Below, piece after piece: positions 9,428-21,142 of a stretch of 64,000 nucleotides of DNA. The notes under the pieces are model-generated. The model was not told the origin of the DNA, searched no databases, and saw only the letters and a list, made by a program, of their open reading frames with translations. Numbering within the stretch: the stretch's first letter is position 1; every line of letters starts with the position of its first letter. Origin of the DNA: Cotesia glomerata (taxonomy: Eukaryota; Arthropoda; Insecta; Hymenoptera; Braconidae); contig NC_058158.1 in the NCBI RefSeq assembly GCF_020080835.1, positions 16,530,156-16,594,155 of the forward strand, read 5' to 3'. The position numbers and the translations under genes were made by a program.

Positions 9428-12407
9428 CTAGTTGTTGTCATTTGCTCTTCTTCTTTCGATGGAACGCAAGTCTATAAGGACTTCTGTTGCAAATGTGCTG
9501 ATGGCGTTCCAGGAGGCTCTCGATGACAACATTGCTTCTACTATTGTCTCTGGTTGGATTTTCTTCTTTAGGATCATCTCCAGCTCATCTCGCTGTGGGT
9601 AAAATCGTGGGCACTCAAAGAAAACGTGCTCCGCGTCTTCATTGATTCCTGGGCAGGACGGGCACTCCGGTGAATCATCATGCTTGAAGCGGTGAAGATA
9701 CGTCCGAAAACATCCATGTCCTGACAACAACTGCGTCAGATAGTAATTGACCTCGCCATGACTTCGGTTTAGCCAAACGTCGATCTTCGGTATGAAACAG
9801 TGTGTCCATCTCCCTGTTATCGCGGCGTCCCACTGCGATTGCCATCGTGGGATGCTGTTCTGCCGTTCTTTAGCTCTGAGTTCCTCGGCACTTTGTGCGG
9901 TTGTCCTCTTTCGTTGGTAAAGGTTCCGTCTTTCCTCAGCTAGGACTCTGAGCGGCAAAGTTCCGGAAATGACACACACTGCTTCCTCTGATATTGTTCG
10001 AAAGGCGCTGGCTACTCTTAGCGCGCTCAGTCGGTGTACTGGACATGCTTTCCTCCATGATTCTTGGATCTCAAATGCGTCGGCCCAAATGGATATACCA
10101 TATGTCAGGACCGATGTAACTACTGATGATAGCAATGACCTCCTTGTCTGCTTCGGGCCACCGATGTTGGGCATCAATCGTACTAGGTTGGCTACTACTG
10201 CTGATGCTTTGGCGGTCACGTGTTCAACTTGTTGTTTGCAGTTAAGTCGGGCATCGAGCATCACTCCCAGATATCGAATGAATGGTTGGGATGTGATTTC
10301 TTGGTCTCCGACGTTTAGATTGATCGTTTCCACCACTTTTCTGCTAGTGATAAGTACAGCCTTGGTCTTCTGTTTAGCCAGTTGTAGATTTACTGTGTCC
10401 ATCCACTGGTTAATTCGCTTAAAGGTGATAGCGAACATATGTTTTATCTCATCAAGATGCTTGGCGACGATTACTATGGCTACGTCGTCCGCGTACGCTA
10501 CCAGTTTGACATTTCTTGGTAGTTTCAGTCTCAGCAATCCGTTGTACATGACATTCCAGAGAAGTGGACCGAGAACAGAACCCTGCGGTACACCTCCAGT
10601 AACATCGTACTCCTTTGGACCATTCTTCGTGTCATATCTCAGGACTCTATCTGTGAAGTAGCTAGCGACTATCCTTCGTAGGTATCCTGGTACGTTTATC
10701 TCTTGAAGGGCTTGCATGATGCAATCCCAGTTGGCGGAGTTGAAGGCATTTTTTATGTCTAAAGTTGCCACCAGGCAATATTTCTTCGTTCTCCCCTTCC
10801 ATCTGTTACCGGCGATTGCGTCTTTGGCTATACCGACAACCAGGTTGATCGCGTCCAGGGTTAATCGTCCTTTCCGAAATCCGTACTGATTGTCTGCTAA
10901 GAGTGGATCGAGAACTGCTTCTATCCTTTGGTGGATTATACGTTCTAGTATCTTACCGGCTGTATCCAGCATGCAGAGTGGACGATAAAATGACGGTTCT
11001 TCCGGTGGCTTTTTCCCTTTAGGAAGTAGTACCAGCCGTTGTTGTTTCCACTTCCGAGGAAAAATCCCTTCCTTCAAGCAGATGTTGTAGACATCGAGGA
11101 ATAACGCTGGCGCTGCTTTCATAGATGTTTTCAAGGCAATATTAGGGATTCCGTCCAATCTCGGTGCTTTATTATTCCCGACGTGGTTACAAGCTTCCAT
11201 CAGTTCTTTTTTCGTGACAGGTGGAATATCATTCAGTTCGTCCTGTGTCAACAGATAGTTAAAAACGCTCTGTCGTGGAAACAGCACAGTCACGATTTTC
11301 TGTAAGAGTTGAGGTAGGAGACAGCATTGGCTGATATTTCAGGTGTGCCATGACTACCTTGTAAGGTCTACTCCACAAGTCTTTGTCCACCTCGTTGATT
11401 AGCTCTTTCCAGCAGTTCTTCTTGCTATCCTCGATGGCTTTGTTTAAATGTCAACGAGCTTTCTTGTATTCTGCGACTAGTTCCGCTGAGTCAGGCCGCC
11501 GATAACCACGCTGAGATATTCTTCTTTTCTTGAGACACTCTTTCCGTAGGAAGCTGATGTGTTCGTTCCACCAGTGCACCGAAGGTCTTTGGTTCATGCC
11601 CCGTTTACGGGGCATGCAGATGTCACAAGCCTGGGTCACTCTCTTCATCAAGTCCTTGATCATTTCTTCTGCAGATCCAGTAGTAAGCGGTTCACTATTT
11701 AGGGCAGCTGCTAGAGCACCTGGGTCAAAGGATTTCACCTTCCACCCAACGATGTCAAGTTTCTTAGCCGGTCTTCTAGGATTCTGGTCCTTTGATACTT
11801 CCCAGAGAATCGCATAGTGATCGCTGGCCGTGTAGATCTCCATCACCTTCCAGTCGTAGTTTTCTCTGATGAGGCTGCTGCTGACAAAAGTAAGATCCAC
11901 AATAGAACTTGCGTCTCCTTTAGTGAACGTCGGCGCATCGCCGCTGTTTAACAATAATACATCTAACGTAGAAAAAGCTTCCAGTAGTTCTTCACCTCAA
12001 GCGTTGGTGTGTTTGCTGCCCCATTCCACTGCCCAGGCGTTGAAGTCTCCAGCTATTGCCACTGGGTAGTACTGCTTCGCGTCCTCCGTCAGTCGATCCA
12101 GAAAGTCCATGAATTCAACAATAGTGAGGCTAGGTGGTGCGTAGCAGCTGTAAAAGCGGATGCCATCTACCGATGCTGCTACAAAGCCGGCGTTGCCATT
12201 GTTAACGACACTTTGGAAGGGGAGCTTGCGACAGGACCATATGACAGCTTTTGTGGTGCAGTCAGTTTCCCATGGTTGGCCGCCGAGGTGTTTATACGGT
12301 TCCGATATAAGCACAAGGTCAAGCTTCTCTCCACGTACTGTCTGCATGAGCAAATCATGTGCCGCCTTACAGTGGTTGATGTTTAGCTGCAGTATTCTCA
12401 TTTTCAT
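9428..12407 (-). pseudogene. LINE copy 2 ORF2: endonuclease and reverse transcriptase, broken
   Basis: ORF2 encodes an APE-type endonuclease (MKMRILQLNINHCKAAHDLL, ISEPYKHL, IAGDFNAWAVEWGS, TASDHYAILWEV), a reverse transcriptase (NNKAPRLDGIPNIALKT, ATLDIKNAFNSANWDCIM, GGVPQGSVLGPLLWN, VAYADDVAIV) and the C-terminal CPSCPGINEDAEHVFFEC zinc motif. Damage consists of a CGA-to-TGA stop at 11997-11999 and at least one frameshift between 11293 and 11451. The RT part (9428-11293) is otherwise open for 621 codons. Confidence 0.88.
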
Positions 12408-13924
12408 TTATCAGTTATCTTCTTGAGTGCCTCTTGGTATACTGGGCATCTGCTTGTGCCGGCATGATGGGCGTTATTCTCTGTACCGGGTTGATCCGCA
12501 TACAGTGCGCATTTAGCAGGCTTATTACAATCGGTGATTTTGTGTCCCTCTTCTCCACATTTAATGCAAAGTTTGGAGCGGTCGACTTCACTTGTGCACT
12601 GAACCGCACGGTATCCAAAATGCCAGCATTTATAACATCGGACTGGTCTTAGTACTGTTCTAATACGACAATTGGTCCAGCCGATCCTAATCTTGCCGTG
12701 TTCTCCTACCACTTTCTGCGCTACCGTTGCTGCCAGAGTCACTGCCACAATTTGTGTTCTGCTTCGTAAGACCTTACGAATTTTAATGGCCTCTACTGTT
12801 ATACCACAATCGTTTTCAGCTGCCTCTTGTAAAGCTGTTAGAATGTCATCTTTAGTTGTAGTATCGTCAATATCGCGAATTTCCAGGTCTTCTTCAGGTC
12901 CTGTACTAATGACATTTGCGTCCTCCTTAAGTATTCCCACGATAGTCTTCTGCAGGTCTTTACCTCTATCACTACTGCCTTTCGACAGCGTGATGAGAAT
13001 GTTCCCTGTCGCGGTCCTGCGTATCTTCTCGACTGTGTTGCGGACCTGATCTGGGCGAACGTCCGCCTTGATCCGTGTAAGTATTTTAGAATACTTATCT
13101 TTGTTCGCTGGACGGATAATAAGTGCCTCCGGTCCCGTTGCTGTTTTTCTTGGCTTCTGGTTCGGCTTCGGTGGAGGCACCAGAGGTTTTTATGGGGGCA
13201 GTTTCCTGCGCTCCTTCTTCATGTCCTTTCTGGACTGCACCTTTTCCCAGCCTGGCTTCTTGTTCTGTTCACCAGAGTTTTGTGGAAGATGCTTAACCAC
13301 TTCCTGCTTCTTGATGGAATGACCAGGTCCAAGGTCTTTCATCTTCTTGGGAGTATGAAAAGCTCCGCCTTCGGGAGAACGAATTTTTCTTTTCAACTTC
13401 CTCAGGATGCGGCCGTCTTGGTCAAAGGATTCAGTCTCTGCCGTTGTGATAGTTTCACTTTCTTCTTCAGCGACTGATTCTCCGTCACCTTCGGCTCCAG
13501 TGTCCATCGCTTCTTCAACAACCACTTGACTGTTTCTCTCCGATGTAGAACAAGGGATGCGGTGTAATGATGAGCGCCATTCTTCGTCCAGTTTTTTGAA
13601 ACGTTGAAGTCCGTTCGCTACACTAGTCGTCTTGTTTTTTATCTCCTTGTGGATGTTGACCTTTGACTGAACAAAAACATTTAACTCGCTGGTCAGTTTC
13701 TCTAGGCGTTCCAACGCTTGTGACCGCTCCATTTCAGCGCTCATTTCAATCGCTGCTTGTTGGGCATGTAGCCCGTTTCCACTCTTGTTTGTTTCCTGTG
13801 GGTTACTCATACTTTTTTGATTTACCAGCGCATCGTACAGAGTGGAGCGGGTTGTCATAACTAGGAACGGGTGTACCCTCGAAGATAGTACTCCTACCCC
13901 AGTTCCCTGAGGCCTAGCCGACAC
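12404..13924 (-). pseudogene. LINE copy 2 ORF1 with one in-frame stop
   Basis: The Gag-like ORF1 is open in one frame apart from a TAA at 13190-13192. The N-terminal half contains MSNPQETNKS and the heptad-like ALERLEKLTSELN region. The C-terminal half has the conserved EALIIRPANKDKYSKIL block and zinc knuckles CYKCWHFGYRAVQC and CIKCGEEGHKITDC. The frame begins upstream at MSARPQGTG (13924), as in copy 5, 38 codons before the MSNPQET start. Confidence 0.85.
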
Positions 13925-14352
13925 TTAGCCAGTCCCGGAATACACGGACGGACTAGACTCGCTCGGAGCGGTAAAGATTCCGATCTCTGACACTCGCTGC
14001 GTACTTCCTGATCAAGGCCCGAAGTGGCTGGCTCCTGATCCACTGCTGCAACTTTCACCTCGGCAGAGCAAGCTCACATCAGCCGTGGCCTGCATCGTCG
14101 GAAACTGCGATACAGGTTCCGGACACTCCCAGTGAGTTACAGCAGGAATCAATCGTCTTGCTAGGTCAGTTAGTGTGACCAACCCATTAAAGGGGAGATT
14201 TGTCCACGGGAGCTTATTTTGTTTGGTTATTTTGCTTGGCTCCTACCCGCTGTACCTCATCAACTAAGAGATTAAGTGTCATCCAAGGACAGCGAGCGTT
14301 CTCCCATCCGCTCGGGGAGACGCGCCCGGTAGCAGTATCTCTTCTGCCCCGA

Positions 14353-15040
14353 GTGTGTGTGTGTGTGTATGTGTATGTTTGAATGTGGATGTATAAGAAG
14401 TAAACCTCTTATAACTTTTGAACGGCTTGACCGATTTGATCGCGGTTGGTGCCATTCAAAAGGGCTTTGCCAAACTTAGATTTCCTTACAATTCAAACCA
14501 ATTCGGACCCATAGATTTTGAGAAATTTAGAGAAATCTAAAAAAAAATAGGAAAAAAAGTTTTTTCAAAAGTGGTTTTTTTGGAATAACTTTTAAACGGA
14601 TTTACCGATCTACCAATTTACCGATCAATTCCAAAAACTAATCAGCTCTTAACCTTAAAAAGCCACGTCGATTGCCGCCATACCGGTCAAAATCGGTTGA
14701 TTTGTTCGAGAGATATCGTGATTGAAACTTAGAATTTCTTCATGAGTCTTAAAAATTGCGTAGAATCCTGCCAACTGTGTAAAAATCGCTTCATTCATTC
14801 ATGAGTGCGGTTTGAAAATTCAACAAATAGTGTTCTATGAAACTTCTATCAGACTTTTGAGCTCAAGACCTCAAAAGCATAGCAAAGGTATCGTTTTGAG
14901 CTCGAAGAGCTCAAAACAACACACAGATTGTATTTTTGAGTTCGAAAAGCTCAAAAAATCGGCCATGTATTAACGGAATTAGCGGGAAGTTGCAGGGACG
15001 GCCTTTAGGGTCAACCGTTTTCCTAATTTTTTTCTACTTT
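14353..15040 (-). repeat. Rep-A, main body right of LINE copy 2
   Basis: A short (GT)n leads into the arm with AACTTTTGAACGGCTTGACC, GCGGTTGGTGCCATTC and several TTTTGAGCTCGAAGAGCTC-type blocks. It ends in TTAGCGGGAAGTTGCAGGGA at about 14980-15000. This completes the Rep-A unit that starts at 1893. There is no coding potential. Confidence 0.75.
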
Positions 15041-15044
15041 TTAA

Positions 15045-15204
15045 CTTCCTGCTAAGAAAATTGAAAATTTTCAAAAATCTGGAAGTTTTTGGTTTTACCT
15101 CGTTTTTCGAAAATCGAGTTCTCATCAGATCTTGACGTTTTGAGGTCCTAGAAAGCTTCCTTAAATGTTTTCGCGATGATGTCCGTATGTATGTATGTAT
15201 AAAT

Positions 15205-15252
<48 letters not shown>
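15045..15252 (-). repeat. Rep-A, terminal part and (GT)n left of LINE copy 3
   Basis: The segment starts with TTTTAACTTCCTGCTAAG, followed by the block through GATGTCCGTATGTATG and (GT)n to 15252. The unit resumes right of the LINE at 18917. Confidence 0.75.
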
Positions 15253-15255
<3 letters not shown>

Positions 15256-15489
15256 TGTAGGGGGAATCCTTTTTACGGATTCTAGGCATAGCTGTTTGGC
15301 CTGGATATGTGGCGACTCGACGCAGCGTCATACTAGCTCGACACTAACGCCCCTACCCACTAAACCCTAAACCCCTTTTCCTTCTTTCCTCTAATCCCTC
15401 ATGGAAACCGCCGTCAGGCATTACTTCGTGAAGGGAGGATCTAGCTACTGCTCTTCCTTCTGGTGGCCAAGGTGTTAACTACCTTCCTT

Positions 15490-18418
15490 CTATCTTCTGC
15501 TATTTGCTCTTTTTCTTTCGGTGGAACGCAAGTCTTTAAGGACTTCTGTTGCAAACGTGTTGGTAGCGTTCCAGGCAGCTTCTGATGACAACATTGCTTC
15601 TACTAGTGAATCTGGTTGCATTCTCTGGTTCAGGATCCTCTCCAGTTCTTCACGCTGTGGATCGAAACGAGGACATACAAAGAAGACGTGCTCCGCGTCT
15701 TCAGCAGCTCCTGGGCAGGACGGGCACTCCGAAGAGTCATCGTGCTTAAAGCGGTGTAGATACTCTCGAAAACACCCATGTCCCGACAACATCTGCGTAA
15801 GATAGTAATTGACCTCACCGTGATTCCGGTTAAGCCAAATGTCGACCCGAGGTATGAGACGGTGCGTCCACCTACCCTTCTCTGCAGCATCCCATTGTAG
15901 TTGCCATCGGCCTATGCTCTTTTGCCGTTCTTCAATTCTAAGTTCTTCCGGGCTCAGTGCAGTTGACCTTTTTCGTTGGTAAAGGGCCCGTCTTTCCTCT
16001 GCTAGAACTCTAAGAGGTAGGGTTCCAGCAATGACGCACACTGCTTCTTCTGATAGAGTGCGGAAGGCACTAGCTACTCGTAGGGCACTCTGTCGGTATA
16101 TTGGTCCAGCTTTTCTCCATGATTCTTGGGTTTCCAGTGCATCAGCCCAAATGGATATTCCGTAAGTGAGCACTGATGTGACTACTGATGACAATAGTAG
16201 CCTCCTGCTCTGCATTGGGCCTCCGATGTTAGGCATCAGCCGTGCGAGACTAGCCCTCACTACTGACGCTTTGGCACTGACATGTTCCACCTGCTGTTTG
16301 AAGTTGAGTCGTGCATCCAGCATCACTCCCAGATAACGGATAAATGGTTGTGATGTGATTTCTCGGTCACCGACATTAATCTTAATTGTTTCAACTTCTT
16401 TTCGGCTGGTAATAAGCACTGCTTCGGTCTTCTGCTTGGCCAGTTGTAGGTTCACTGTATCCATCCACTGGTTGATCTTCTCAAAAGTGATGTCAAACAG
16501 ATGTTGAATCTCGTCGAGGTGTTTGGCGACGATCACTGCGGCAACATCATCCGCATACGCTACCAGTTTGACACATCTTGGAAGCTTCAGTCTCAGCAGC
16601 CCGTCATACATGATATTCCACAGAAGTGGACCAAGAACAGATCCCTGTGGCACACCACCGGTTATATCATACTCTTTTGGACCATTCTTTGTATCGTATT
16701 TCAGCACTCTATCTGTAAAATAGCTAATCACTAGTCTGCGAAGATATGTTGGCACGTTCTTCTCGTCGAGAGCTTGCATGATGCAGTCCCAATTAGCGGA
16801 ATTGAAAGCATTTTTGATGTCCAAGGCAGCCACCAGGCAGTACTTCTTCGTTCCACCCTTCCATCTAGTTCCTGCGATTGCCTCTTTGGCCGTATTAACA
16901 ACCAGGTTGATCGCGTCCAGGGTTGATCGTCCTTTCCGGAATCCATACTGGTTGTCTGCCAAGAGTGGGTCGACTACTGCATCTATTCGCTGATGGATGA
17001 TACGCTCAAATATCTTACCCGCCGTATCTAGCATGCAGAGTGGTCGGTAAGATGACGGTTCTTCTGGCGGTTTCTTTCCTTTAGGTAAAAGTACTAACCG
17101 TTGCTGTTTCCACTTACGAGGAAAAGTCCCCTCCTTGAGGCATGCGTTGTAAGCGTCTAGAAATAATGTTGGTGCTGCCTTTATGATGGTTTTCAAGGCT
17201 ATATTAGGGATTCCGTCCAATCCCGGCGCTTTATTATTTCCTACCCGATTACAGGCCTCCAACAATTCTTCTTCAGTGACAGGTGGAATGTCGTCCAGTT
17301 CATCTTGCGTTGACTGATAATTGAGACTGTGTTGCTGTGGAAACAGCGCAGTGACGATTTTCTGAAGGAGTTGGGGACACGTAGGTGACGGCATTTGTTG
17401 TTTCTTCAGGTGCGTCATGACCACCTTATACGGCCGACCCCACACGTCTTTGTCGACCTCGTATATGAGCTCTTTCCAGCATCTTCTTTTGCTCTCTTTT
17501 ATGGCCTTATTAAGTTCACGACGAGCTTTTTGTACTCTGCGATCAGCACTGCAGAGTAAGGTCGTTGATAGCCACGCTGTGATATTCTTCTCTTTCGATG
17601 ACACTCTTTACGGAGGTTGCTGATATGATCATTCCACCAGTGTACCGCAGGTCTTGAATTCATAACACGTTTGCGAGGCATACTGGCATCACAAGCTTGT
17701 GTTACTCGCATCATCAGAGCCTTAGTATGTTCTTCTGCACATCCAGTCTCTATCGGATCACTATCGAGGGCTATTAGCAATACTTCTGGGTCAAGAGATT
17801 TCACCTTCCAACCGACGGTGTTAAATTGCTTGATAGGCCCCCGGAGGTTCTGGTCGTTTGACGTTTCCCAGAGTATCGCATGATGGTCACTGGCAGTGTA
17901 GATGTCCAGTACCTTCCAGTTAGTGTTACCTTTAGCAAGGTGTAGGTCGGCGTGTCACCACTGTTGAGCAAGACTACATCTAGTGTAGAAAGAGCTTCTA
18001 GCAGCTCTCTTCCTCGTGCATTAGTCTGCTTACTGCCCCAGTCCACTGCCCAGGCGTTAAAGTCCCCGGCTATCGCCACTGGATGATGTTGCTTCGCGTC
18101 CTCGGTCAGTCGATCCAAGAAGTCAGTAAACTCAGCAATTGAGAGGCTAGGTGGTGCGTAGCAGCTGTAAAAACGGATGCCATATACTGATTCTCCTACA
18201 AAGCCAGCAGTGCCATTGGTAGCTACACTCTGGAAAGGGAGCTTACCACAAGCCCAGATCACAGCTTTCGTGGTGATATCCGTCTCCCAAGGTTGTCCAG
18301 CTAAATGTTTATATGGCTCCGATAAAAGCACAACGTCGAGCTTTAATTCCCGTACTGTCTGCATAAGCAGGTCATGCGCAGCTTCGCAGTGATTGATGTT
18401 AAGCTGCAGTATCCTCAT
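15490..18418 (-). pseudogene. LINE copy 3 ORF2: long open RT, damaged endonuclease
   Basis: The reverse transcriptase and C-terminal domain are open for about 700 codons (15490-17604) with NNKAPGLDGIPNIALKT, AALDIKNAFNSANWDCIM, GGVPQGSVLGPLLWN, VAYADDVAAV and CPSCPGAAEDAEHVFFVC. The endonuclease part (17801-18418) has MRILQLNINHCEAAHDLL, LSEPYKHL and IAGDFNAWAVDWGS. A short deletion after GDTPTYT near 17940 shifts the frame, and another shift lies near 17540. The first roughly 28 residues of the open RT frame are read in the wrong frame. Confidence 0.87.
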
Positions 18419-18915
18419 GTTCGTTTATTTGTCAGCTTCTGGAGTGCTTCTTGGAAGACTGGACATCGGCCAGAACCAGACCGGTGAGCAGTGTCCTGAG
18501 AGCCAGGTTTTTCCGCACATAACGCACATTTCACTTTATTTTGGCATTGAGCAGCTTGATGACCTGTTTGCCCACATTTGATGCAAAGCCCAGATCGGTC
18601 GACTTCGCTTTTACATTGAGCAGTAGTGTGCCCAAAGTGCCAGCACTTATAGCATCGTAATGGTGTCTTAATTGCTCTGACACGGCAATTTACCCAGCCA
18701 ATCCTTATTTTGCCTGTCTTTCCAAGTATCTTCTGCACTATTGCTGCTGGCAATCGTACCGAAGCAGTTTGAGTACCTCTGTAGGCCGGACGAATTTTAA
18801 TGACATCTTCAGGTATTTCGTAGTCATTTCCAGCTGCCTCTTGTAAGGCCTTCCGGACATCGTCTTTAGTTGTTTCGTCGTCAATGTCCCGGATTTCAAG
18901 CTGTTCCTCTGGGCC

Positions 18916-18916
<1 letters not shown>
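18415..18916 (-). pseudogene. LINE copy 3 ORF1, C-terminal fragment
   Basis: Only the zinc-knuckle end of ORF1 remains: CYKCWHFGHTTAQC, CIKCGQTGHQAAQC and a third cysteine motif, ending in the ATGA overlap with ORF2 at 18415. Upstream, the block KIRPAYRGTQTASVRLPAA is readable to the truncation point. It is closest to copy 5. Confidence 0.8.
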
Positions 18917-18951
<35 letters not shown>

Positions 18952-19580
18952 CCGTATGTAAACCTCTCATAACTTTTAAACGGCTCGACACATTTTATCG
19001 CGGTTGGCGCAATTCGAAAGGGCTTGACTAAACTTAGATTTAAAAATCATTTGGACCGATTCGAGCCAGTAGATTTTGATAAATCTCAAAAAAACTACAA
19101 AAAAAATTTTTTGAAATGTGGTTTTTTTGGAATTACTTTGAAATGGCTTGACCGATCAATTCCAAAACTAATCAGCTCTGAAGGTCAAAAAACCGCGTTG
19201 ATCGCCGCAAACTCGGTCAAAATCGGTTGATTCAGTCGTGAGTTATCATTGTCGAAAAAAACCGAAAAAAGTGTTTTTTCGAAATTACTTCGAAATTCCT
19301 GGCTTGCTCGATTCAAACTTAAAAATTTTTTATGGGGCTTAAAAAACTGCATTGAATGCCGCCAACAGCGTGAAAATCGGTTAATTTATTCAAAAGTTAT
19401 TGCCATTTGAAAATTCAAAAAATTGTGTTTTATTAAACTGCTATGTGAGTTTTGAGCTCGAAGAGCGCAAAATGACACAAAAATTCTATTTTTGAGCTCG
19501 AAGAGCTTAAAAACTTAATGTGTAACTTCGAGCACTTAAGTACAAAATGAGCGGAAAGTTGCAGGAATGGCCTTTACAGT
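18917..19580 (-). repeat. Rep-A, right part beside LINE copy 3
   Basis: (GT)n at 18917-18951 leads into AACTTTTAAACGGCTCGACA and the further Rep-A core repeats, then GAGCTCGAAGAGC blocks. It ends in GCGGAAAGTTGCAGGAATGG, with the solo LTR inserted at 19581. Confidence 0.75.
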
Positions 19581-20224
19581 TGCCTTTAAAATAATGTAAT
19601 TGCGGAAAGGCGGAGGATCAGGTTTTGGTCTTGATATCTCAATTAAAACCCGGAAATATCATTATTAATGTGAACTAGAAATTTATTTACACTAAATACA
19701 AGTTATATTTATTATGTTAGTTCGCGGATTGTTTAAATAAAACCGGATAACTAAAGCACTGCGTGAATAATAAAGCGATGCCGGTTCACACACCCGGTTG
19801 AACACAATGCCGGTACTGGAAAAGCGGTGAATTACTTCACAAATAACACAAATTATCTGTAACAAACTCAAGAATAATTAATACCAATTTATTAAAGCGG
19901 ATTAATAATCAATTAAGCGAAAAAGCGGTATTTTAGAACACAAGCGAATTAATTTAGCGGGATAGCGTAGCGTTAGACTCAAAAGCGTTGTAGCGAAAGA
20001 TTATAATAATGATAATGCGTCTTCTTTCTCGTCGACTTGGGGAAGAATGCTGATTGCGCATGTCTGCGGAGCGATCAGCCAATCACAGCTTCGAGACATG
20101 GCGTTATCGGTCAAGCTCAGTTTTGCGCAGGCGGTTAGTTTAAGCGGGAACTAGCGAATGACAGGTGCGGTTCGTGAAATTGGGAGTCCCCTAGGGGCGA
20201 CTTGATCGCGGCTGACCCTGAACA
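19581..20224. mobile_element. Solo LTR with 5-bp target duplication
   Basis: A 644-bp segment starts TGCCTTTAAAATAATG and ends CTGAACA (TG...CA). It is bounded by ACAGT at 19576-19580 and again at 20225-20229. Intact Rep-A copies read GGCCTTTAGGGTCAACCGT at this place, so the flanks rejoin cleanly if the segment is removed. There is no coding potential and no internal region, as expected after LTR-LTR recombination. A related, less well bounded segment lies at 626-1211. The family is not identified. Confidence 0.82.
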
Positions 20225-20455
20225 ACAGTCAACCGTCATCTTAATTTTTTTATCAGCCTTCAGTGTACACTCGGGTGCTTCAAAATAACGTTTTAATTTT
20301 TTTTTTAATTCTTACTCTCTCAAATGTTTTTTTTTTATGTAAAAAAAATCCATACCAAACATGAGCCCTATAGCTCAAATCTAAGGAGTCGCTATTTTTA
20401 TTTTAGTTTCCCATTTAATGAACATTGGAAAAATTCTTTTTTGTTTTAAATTAAA
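20225..20455 (-). repeat. Rep-A outer arm, inverted relative to 23718-23950
   Basis: The segment from TCAACCGTCATCTTAATTTT through CCTATAGCTCAAATCTAAGG and GTTTCCCATTTAATG matches the reverse complement of 23718-23950. The two arms face each other across about 3.3 kb. Confidence 0.65.
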
Positions 20456-20555
20456 TTTACACATATAATTTACGCAATTTTTTCAAATAACGATTTTATA
20501 TTTTTCAAGTAGAGTCTTTAAGCTTTACAAAACTCTAAGACAAAGTATGATTATC

Positions 20556-21130
20556 AAAGAGGTTGGCAATAGCCTAGTCGGCTCGGTGCCTGCTTTTCGA
20601 AAGAGTGGGACCCGGGTTCGATCCCGGCACGCACCAATATTTTTCAGTGATTATAGATAAAAATATGTGCGTTACGTTGCCAGCCTCTGAACGTGGCAGA
20701 GATAGCCGGGCGGCACACGTCTGACTTGAGCGATCACCCATTTTAAGCAACAACTTGAATGAGTGACCGCTCTAGTCAGCGTTGGCTAGTGCGAGGGATT
20801 TCTGTACACTAGGAGAAGGGGCTAATGCTTCAGTGGTCGATAAAGAAGAGTTTCTTATTAATCACTGTAGATTTAGCCCAGCTCCGACTGTACTATCATG
20901 GATTTTCTCTGTGGTTTCCCCATGATTCTGTTCCAACAGCCTGAGAGGCAAGGTGCAGGGTAAATACGGTACAGAAAGCACAAGTCGGACCACAGCCGCA
21001 AAAATAAAAGCAGGAAATTTGATAATAAAGCAGGAAATACAGGTTGAGGATATAAACAATTGTAAAATGTAACAGAGTTATTAAAATAACTGTACATCTG
21101 GAAACAATAAAAAAAAAAAAAAAAAAAAAA
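20556..21130 (+). mobile_element. tRNA-derived SINE with poly(A) tail
   Basis: The head carries RNA polymerase III promoter boxes: TAGCCTAGTCGG at about 20570-20581 fits the A box (TRGYNNARNNGG) and GGTTCGATCCC at about 20614-20624 fits the B box (GWTCRANNC). A tRNA-like end CCCGGCACGCACCA follows. The roughly 450-bp body has no significant reading frame and ends in an A tail of more than 20 bases at 21111-21130. AGTATGATTATC occurs on both sides (20544-20555 and 21131-21142), a 12-bp target duplication. The parent tRNA and partner LINE are not identified. Confidence 0.88.
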
Positions 21131-21142
21131 AGTATGATTATC

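Larger units (their letters stand above)
9177..14352 (-). mobile_element. R1-clade LINE copy 2, full-length but broken
   Basis: The order on the minus strand is 5' UTR (about 13925-14352), ORF1, ORF2 (ATGA overlap at 12404-12407) and 3' UTR ending in a short A-rich tail at 9177. It is flanked by GT repeats on both sides. The 5' UTR is collinear with those of copies 1, 4 and 5. The 3' UTR keeps the G-rich tract (9288-9313). The terminal stem is altered at one base. Confidence 0.88.
15253..18916 (-). mobile_element. R1-clade LINE copy 3, 5'-truncated in ORF1
   Basis: The minus-strand copy has a complete 3' end (stem 15264-15282, G-rich tract 15350-15375) and ORF2. It stops in the middle of ORF1 at 18916, where GGCCT joins (GT)n directly. 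Truncation at the 5' end is the usual outcome of incomplete target-primed reverse transcription. Confidence 0.88.

Noticed and set aside
20556..20640. A functional tRNA gene
   Set aside because: The A and B boxes are present, but the acceptor stem does not pair convincingly and the unit continues into a long body with poly(A) and a target duplication, as in a SINE.
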